Made by a program: the position numbers and the translations under genes | The notes under the pieces: generated by a model | What the model saw: the letters and a program-made list of their open reading frames with translations, nothing else | Database searches by the model: none | Told to the model about the DNA's origin: nothing | Part shown: positions 60,157 to 64,000 of the stretch, piece by piece | Layout: each line of letters opens with the position of its first letter | How positions within the stretch are numbered: the stretch's first letter is position 1 | Origin: DASQZT01 sp963728965 | GTDB lineage: Bacteria; Acidobacteriota; Terriglobia; Bryobacterales; Bryobacteraceae | Direction: 5' to 3' | Assembly: GCA_963728965.1 (NCBI GenBank) | Contig: CAVSMH010000014.1 | Location: 5,656 to 69,655, forward strand | DNA length: 64,000 nucleotides

Positions 60157-60674
60157 AAAAAATCAGGCTGATCACCGATGGAGCCTGCCTGGGCAATCCC
60201 GGACCGGGCGGCTGGGCGGCCATTCTGCGATATAACGAGCACAAGAAGGAACTCTGGGGCTGTGAACCGCACACCACCAACAACCGCATGGAGCTGCGCG
60301 CGGCAATCGAAGGCCTGGCGGCACTCAAAGAGGGCTGCGAGGTGGAAGTGATCACGGATTCGGAGTATTTGAAGAACGGGATGACCGCCTGGATTCACGC
60401 GTGGAAACGCAAGGGCTGGCTGACGGCAGGCAAAAAGCCGGTAGTGAACCGCGACCTTTGGATCGCGCTGGACGAGCAGGCCGGGAGGCACCGGACGACC
60501 TGGTCGTGGACCAAGGGCCACGCCAGCCACGCCGACAACAACCGCTGCGACGAATTGGCATCGCAGGCGGCGCGCGATCAGAAGTGCGCCGCCGGTATCG
60601 ACCCGGAAGGCCGCGCCTGGCGACGCGACCCACCCGTAGCAACAGCTCCCGCCGAGATGTTCGAAGAGGAATAG
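60153..60674 (+). CDS. rnhA: Ribonuclease HI
   Basis: 173 residues from GTG 60153 in overlap with the dus gene. The DEDD catalytic residues appear in ITDGACLGNPGPGGWA, NNRMELRAAIEGL, VITDSEYL and HADNNRCDELA. Slightly longer than usual, with a 25-residue tail. It degrades RNA in RNA:DNA hybrids. Confidence 0.93.
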   Translation: MKKIRLITDGACLGNPGPGGWAAILRYNEHKKELWGCEPHTTNNRMELRAAIEGLAALKEGCEVEVITDSEYLKNGMTAWIHAWKRKGWLTAGKKPVVNRDLWIALDEQAGRHRTTWSWTKGHASHADNNRCDELASQAARDQKCAAGIDPEGRAWRRDPPVATAPAEMFEEE

Positions 60675-60753
60675 CGGCGCGAGCCTACGTTCCGGGTTGG
60701 ATTCCCACAAGAGAATGGCACAGCGGCTGGGCCATAAGGGCCATACCAAATCA

Positions 60754-60782
60754 TTGACGCCCCGCAATTGTTCGGGTACTAT
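60754..60782 (+). promoter_or_regulatory. Sigma-70-type promoter
   Basis: TTGACG (60754-60759), 17-base spacer, TACTAT (60777-60782), 42 bases before the ATG at 60824. Confidence 0.7.
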
Positions 60783-60823
60783 GATTCTGACGTCGAAGTC
60801 TGAAATGGAGCCCGCTCGGCTGT

Positions 60824-61351
60824 ATGAGGCTCGCGGCAGGATTGCGAATCACGTGGATTGCGGGGGCGCTGGCCGCTTTTGCGATCGCCCCGTTCGGCCT
60901 CGGAGCGGCTTCGCTGGTTCATCTTCGATGGGATGCTCTCTCGACGGTAGTCGGCAAGACCGTCTCCATCGCGATGCCGGGAGGGCCGGTCATCACCGGC
61001 GTGGCGACCGGCGTCGAGCCGGATGCTTTGCTGATCGACGTGAAGCGCACGACCAACGCGAAGGCCTATCCCAGGGGCGCGACACGTGTGCCGCGGGCAA
61101 CATTGCGCCGGTTCGATATACGGACCAAGGGTGTAGCCTTTCGCATTGTGGGCACGGTCCTCGGCTCGGGTGTGGGGCTGGTAGGAGGCGTCGCTGCCGG
61201 GTGGGGCATTCAGGGCGGCATTCTGAATAACAGGCGCAATGCCCAGGCCGCAGGGGCGTTCGTCGGGATCTGGGCTGGTGGAACCGTCGCCGGCTACTTT
61301 GCCGGGAACGCCGTCGACACTCATTGGACCCCGGTAGAAATCCTCCCCTGA
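60824..61351 (+). CDS. Hypothetical envelope protein with Gly-rich hydrophobic segments
   Basis: 175 residues. A signal-like N-terminus, then a small beta domain (TVVGKTVSIAMPGGPVITGV) resembling LSm/SH3-type barrels and a C-terminal hydrophobic glycine-rich half (VGTVLGSGVGLVGGVAAGWG) that could span the membrane twice. No family recognised. It has its own promoter. Confidence 0.6.
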   Translation: MRLAAGLRITWIAGALAAFAIAPFGLGAASLVHLRWDALSTVVGKTVSIAMPGGPVITGVATGVEPDALLIDVKRTTNAKAYPRGATRVPRATLRRFDIRTKGVAFRIVGTVLGSGVGLVGGVAAGWGIQGGILNNRRNAQAAGAFVGIWAGGTVAGYFAGNAVDTHWTPVEILP

Positions 61352-61390
61352 CACGGCGCGGACCTCGGCCGAGGGCATAAAATAGCCGCT

Positions 61391-62503
61391 ATGCGAATCG
61401 GTTCGGTGCCGTTGTTCCTGGTTTCGTGCGGATTGTGGGCGGCCGGTCCCCTGGTGATTCCCGGGGATTCCACCCGCGGCGCCCGGCTGTTCGAAGCGGA
61501 GCAATGCATCCGCTGTCACGCCATCAACGGCCGTGGCGGAAGAATGGGTATCGATTTCGGCCGGGCCGTCAATCGCGACTATACTCCCGCAAAACTGGCC
61601 AGCACCATGTGGAATCACGCCCCTGTCATGTGGGGCGCCATGGAAGCGGCCGATATCGAATTGCCCAAGCTGAGTCCCACCGGCGCCGCCGACCTCTTCG
61701 CGTTCTTCTACTCCTCCCGTTTCTTTGACAAGCCCGGCGATCCGGCGCGCGGCAAGTCGGCCTTCGAAGCGCACCATTGCGCCCGCTGCCACGGCATCTC
61801 CGACTCGCGCGCGGAGGGCGCCACCCCGGTCTCGCGGTGGGACTCGCTGGCCGATCCCATCCTGCTGGTGCAGCAGATGTGGAATCACAGTTTCCGCATG
61901 CGTCAAGCCTTCGCGCGCCGCGGGCTCGCGTGGCAGGCTCTCACCAGCTCCGAATTGAACGACATTCTGGCCTATTTGCGTTCCCTGCCCGAGACCCGCC
62001 ACCTCGAGTCCCGCTTCTCGAATACCTCCGGCGAGAGCGGCGAGCGCATCTTCACCCGGAAGGGCTGCATCAACTGCCACACCGGCACGCTCGCTCTGGA
62101 GGACCGCCTCCGCAATATGACCCTTACCGATATTGCCGTCGACATGTGGAACCACGCGCCGCGTATGCTGAATCCGCCGCCCACGCTCAATGCCGGCGAG
62201 ATGCGCCAGTTGCTGAGCTACCTGTGGATGCGACAGTTCGTCCACGTCAGCGGCAACGTCGCGGCCGGCAAGGAGGTGTTTGCGCGCCGGCGCTGCAACG
62301 AGTGTCACTACGGCGGCTCTCACGGCGCGCCGCAGTTACCCGGGCAGGCGCGCCCCTACTCCGAGGTCACCATCATTTCCGCCATCTGGCATCACGGACC
62401 GCAAATGTGGAATCGCATGAAGCAGGCTGGTATCCCGTGGCCGCAGTTCGCCAACCCGCAGGAGTTGGCCGATCTCATCGCCTACCTGAATTCCGTGCAA
62501 TGA
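61391..62503 (+). CDS. Secreted tetrahaem c-type cytochrome
   Basis: 370 residues with a signal peptide. Four CxxCH haem sites are present: CIRCH near 38, CARCH near 135, CINCH near 228 and CNECH near 300. They are separated by similar helical modules, so the protein looks like four cytochrome c domains in a row. WNHAP/HGP-type motifs with Met recur in each unit (MWNHAPVMW, MWNHSFRM, MWNHAPRM, WHHGPQMW), likely giving the sixth ligand. A periplasmic electron carrier is expected; the partner is unknown. Confidence 0.88.
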   Translation: MRIGSVPLFLVSCGLWAAGPLVIPGDSTRGARLFEAEQCIRCHAINGRGGRMGIDFGRAVNRDYTPAKLASTMWNHAPVMWGAMEAADIELPKLSPTGAADLFAFFYSSRFFDKPGDPARGKSAFEAHHCARCHGISDSRAEGATPVSRWDSLADPILLVQQMWNHSFRMRQAFARRGLAWQALTSSELNDILAYLRSLPETRHLESRFSNTSGESGERIFTRKGCINCHTGTLALEDRLRNMTLTDIAVDMWNHAPRMLNPPPTLNAGEMRQLLSYLWMRQFVHVSGNVAAGKEVFARRRCNECHYGGSHGAPQLPGQARPYSEVTIISAIWHHGPQMWNRMKQAGIPWPQFANPQELADLIAYLNSVQ

Positions 62504-62550
62504 GCCTCGGCGCCTGCACCCTGGCTCCCAGACGAGGTGAGGAGGCGGCG

Positions 62551-63702
62551 CTACGGCCGCTCGATCGCCTCGATGGCGCGGGCCAGGTCGGCCGGCGAGT
62601 GCACGATCACCGTCCGTCCCTTCAACGCCGATACCGCCCGGTGGATGCTGTCGCCCACAACTTCTTCCTGCCGCATTAAGAACGGCCGGTACTGGAAATA
62701 GAAGAACCGGGGCGAGCCGCCTTCCGGACGTTCCAGTTCGGCCGCGGGTATCTTCTCGGTGAACCGCGCCATCGGCCCAAGGAACAGCACCACGTCCGCA
62801 CGCGTCTGCGCTCTCAGTTCCTGGTTCACCAGGTCGGCGATCAGATCCAAATGGCCGGTGCGATTCTGAAGCACGTGGTAGTCGACCGTATCCAGTTGCA
62901 GTCCGGCGAGCGACTGCGCCACCTCGCCCAGCGACTGCGGCACGAAATCCTCCTGCCGGTAAAGCTCCCTCTGCTGGTCCAGAGTGAACGCCACCAGGCG
63001 CATGCCGCGGACCGGAACGCGTTCCAGCACGGCCGAGAGCGTGCCGAGCAGCATCATCCGGTCGCGCGGGCCCATGTGCGTGCGGCGCGGCGTAATCGGA
63101 GCGGCGTGCAGAAACACCGTGAGCCGGATCGGCCGCGCGTCGTCCCTGGTACGATTGCGCGGCGCGCCGCGCAGCGAGATATCGGCAACCGTGCCGGGCG
63201 GTATCGCCATTTTGACCAGACGCTCGCCGCGGCCCAACCGCGCTACGATATCCCACTCTTTCCGGCAGACGCGGCCCGAATCGTCGAACATTTTCCAGGA
63301 GACATGGTAGCGGCCCTCGCCCATCAGCCAGGCGCCTCCGGTCTCCCACACCACTTTATTGCGCGGCACGTTCGGCAGCCGGAATCGTCCGGCGAGGTAG
63401 ACTGGGCGTCGGCCGCCTCCCGCCGGTGTGATGCGGGTCAGAAATCCCCAGCCGTGCCCCGGCCCGGTGTACTGATTCATGGGGATTCGCACCATGTAGC
63501 CGGCCCCAAAGCGAAAACTGAAGTTCAGCAGCGGTTTGAAGGGAACCACGTCGCATCGCAAGCGGGTCTCCCCGGGTTGGGGCTCGAAGTTCCTCAGCGG
63601 GGGTGAAATGCGGGACTCGTCCAGCAGCATCTGGCCCGATGCGGCAGACACCCCGGCAGCGGCGATCATCGAGAGAACCAGCAGGGGACGCACTTCCACC
63701 AT
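62551..63702 (-). CDS. Secreted hypothetical protein of acidobacterial VWFA-like type
   Basis: 383 residues with a signal peptide (LLVLSMIAAAGVSAASGQ). The C-terminal part alternates strands and helices like a von Willebrand A fold (MRLVAFTLDQQREL, ADVVLFLGP, GRTVIVHSPADLARAI), but no full MIDAS is seen. The N-terminal half is beta-rich. ATG 63702 is chosen for the signal peptide. Function unknown. Confidence 0.65.
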   Translation of the reverse strand: MVEVRPLLVLSMIAAAGVSAASGQMLLDESRISPPLRNFEPQPGETRLRCDVVPFKPLLNFSFRFGAGYMVRIPMNQYTGPGHGWGFLTRITPAGGGRRPVYLAGRFRLPNVPRNKVVWETGGAWLMGEGRYHVSWKMFDDSGRVCRKEWDIVARLGRGERLVKMAIPPGTVADISLRGAPRNRTRDDARPIRLTVFLHAAPITPRRTHMGPRDRMMLLGTLSAVLERVPVRGMRLVAFTLDQQRELYRQEDFVPQSLGEVAQSLAGLQLDTVDYHVLQNRTGHLDLIADLVNQELRAQTRADVVLFLGPMARFTEKIPAAELERPEGGSPRFFYFQYRPFLMRQEEVVGDSIHRAVSALKGRTVIVHSPADLARAIEAIERP

Positions 63703-63802
63703 CTTACAGCCGCCGGCACGTTCGTCGTGCGGCCTGAGTCGCGAAGGGATTCGGCGGGCGGAAATGGGGGCCGCCAGTGGGAGGCGGAACGAGGCCAAAC
63801 AA

Positions 63803-63837
63803 ATCAAAAGAGCCCGACCTTGTCGGTCGGGCTCTTT
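63803..63837 (-). terminator. rRNA operon terminator
   Basis: Reading the minus strand, AAAGAGCCCGACC pairs with GGTCGGGCTCTTT across five bases and is followed by TTGATTTG. It ends the transcript just after the 5S gene. Confidence 0.9.
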
Positions 63838-63845
63838 GGTTTAAA

Positions 63846-63961
63846 CCGGGCAACTTCCTACTCTCCCACATAGTTGCCTATGCAGTACCATCGGGGCTGA
63901 GAGGCTTAACTGCCGTGTTCGGGATGGGAACGGGTGGGTCCCTCTCGCTACGGTCACCCAG
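63846..63961 (-). rRNA. rrf: 5S ribosomal RNA
   Basis: The minus strand has the conserved 5S features: 5' CTGGGTGACC paired with 3' GGAAGTTGCCCGG-type end (9 pairs), CCCACCCGTTCCCATCCCGA, ACACGGCAGTTAAGCC and GGGAGAGTAGG. About 116 bases. The start of the operon (23S, 16S) must lie to the right of the window. Confidence 0.95.
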
Positions 63962-64000
63962 AAACTGGTGACTCGGAACCCTGGCAGGGTTCCTTGCACT

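Noticed and set aside
60754..60823. Leader of the 60824 gene checked for a riboswitch
   Set aside because: Too short and no conserved aptamer pattern visible.

Overview
The window looks like a piece of a high-GC Acidobacteriota chromosome, probably of the Solibacter/Bryobacter type. This is inferred from gene content and style: many TPR, FecR-like and signal-peptide proteins, squalene-hopene cyclase, a multihaem cytochrome c and weak Shine-Dalgarno use. No 16S sequence is present to confirm it. One end of an rRNA operon (5S, minus strand) lies at the right edge.

Region 1 (1 to about 15160) is a cryptic prophage or prophage remnant next to a tRNA-Glu(CTC) gene, and it probably continues to the left of the window. 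It holds a divergent regulatory region with repeated operators (small ribbon-helix-helix protein and a SEC-C protein against an HNH endonuclease operon). It also carries an excisionase-like HTH protein, a DUF1376-type replication protein, a sigma-like protein, a tail tape-measure protein, damaged tail genes, a second HTH protein and a tyrosine integrase. The integrase is broken twice: by a 131-bp MITE-like element with CTAG target duplications, and by a one-base slip in a T run before the catalytic tyrosine. No terminase, portal or capsid gene is visible, so the element cannot make particles by itself from what is seen here.

Region 2 (15.2-28.1 kb) has a TPR / MFS transporter / glycosyltransferase set on the plus strand. 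Facing it is a minus-strand series: TIR protein, radical SAM/SPASM enzyme, NIPSNAP protein, acyl-CoA carboxyltransferase and AtuA-like protein, coupled by tiny gaps or ATGA overlaps, then a large PIG-L deacetylase. The TIR plus cyclophane-type radical SAM pair is the most promising candidate for an undescribed system.

Region 3 (28.2-41.1 kb) contains envelope and polysaccharide genes (CpsB-type phosphatase, O-antigen ligase family protein, TPR and J-domain membrane proteins), hopanoid synthesis (shc) coupled to a glutamine-amidotransferase-like protein that has lost its catalytic Cys and His, an XRE regulator facing an operator-controlled gene, an orphan HPt protein and a NifU-like scaffold.

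Region 4 (41.1-64 kb) is mostly housekeeping on the plus strand: a NUDIX-AhpD fusion, rlmB, ggt, sugar isomerase, asnS, arginase, ddl, S41 protease, glutamate dehydrogenase, mutS, anmK, dus, rnhA and a tetrahaem cytochrome c. Minus-strand islands carry an enolase-superfamily enzyme, a serine/threonine dehydratase and secreted proteins. The 5S rRNA with its terminator ends the window.
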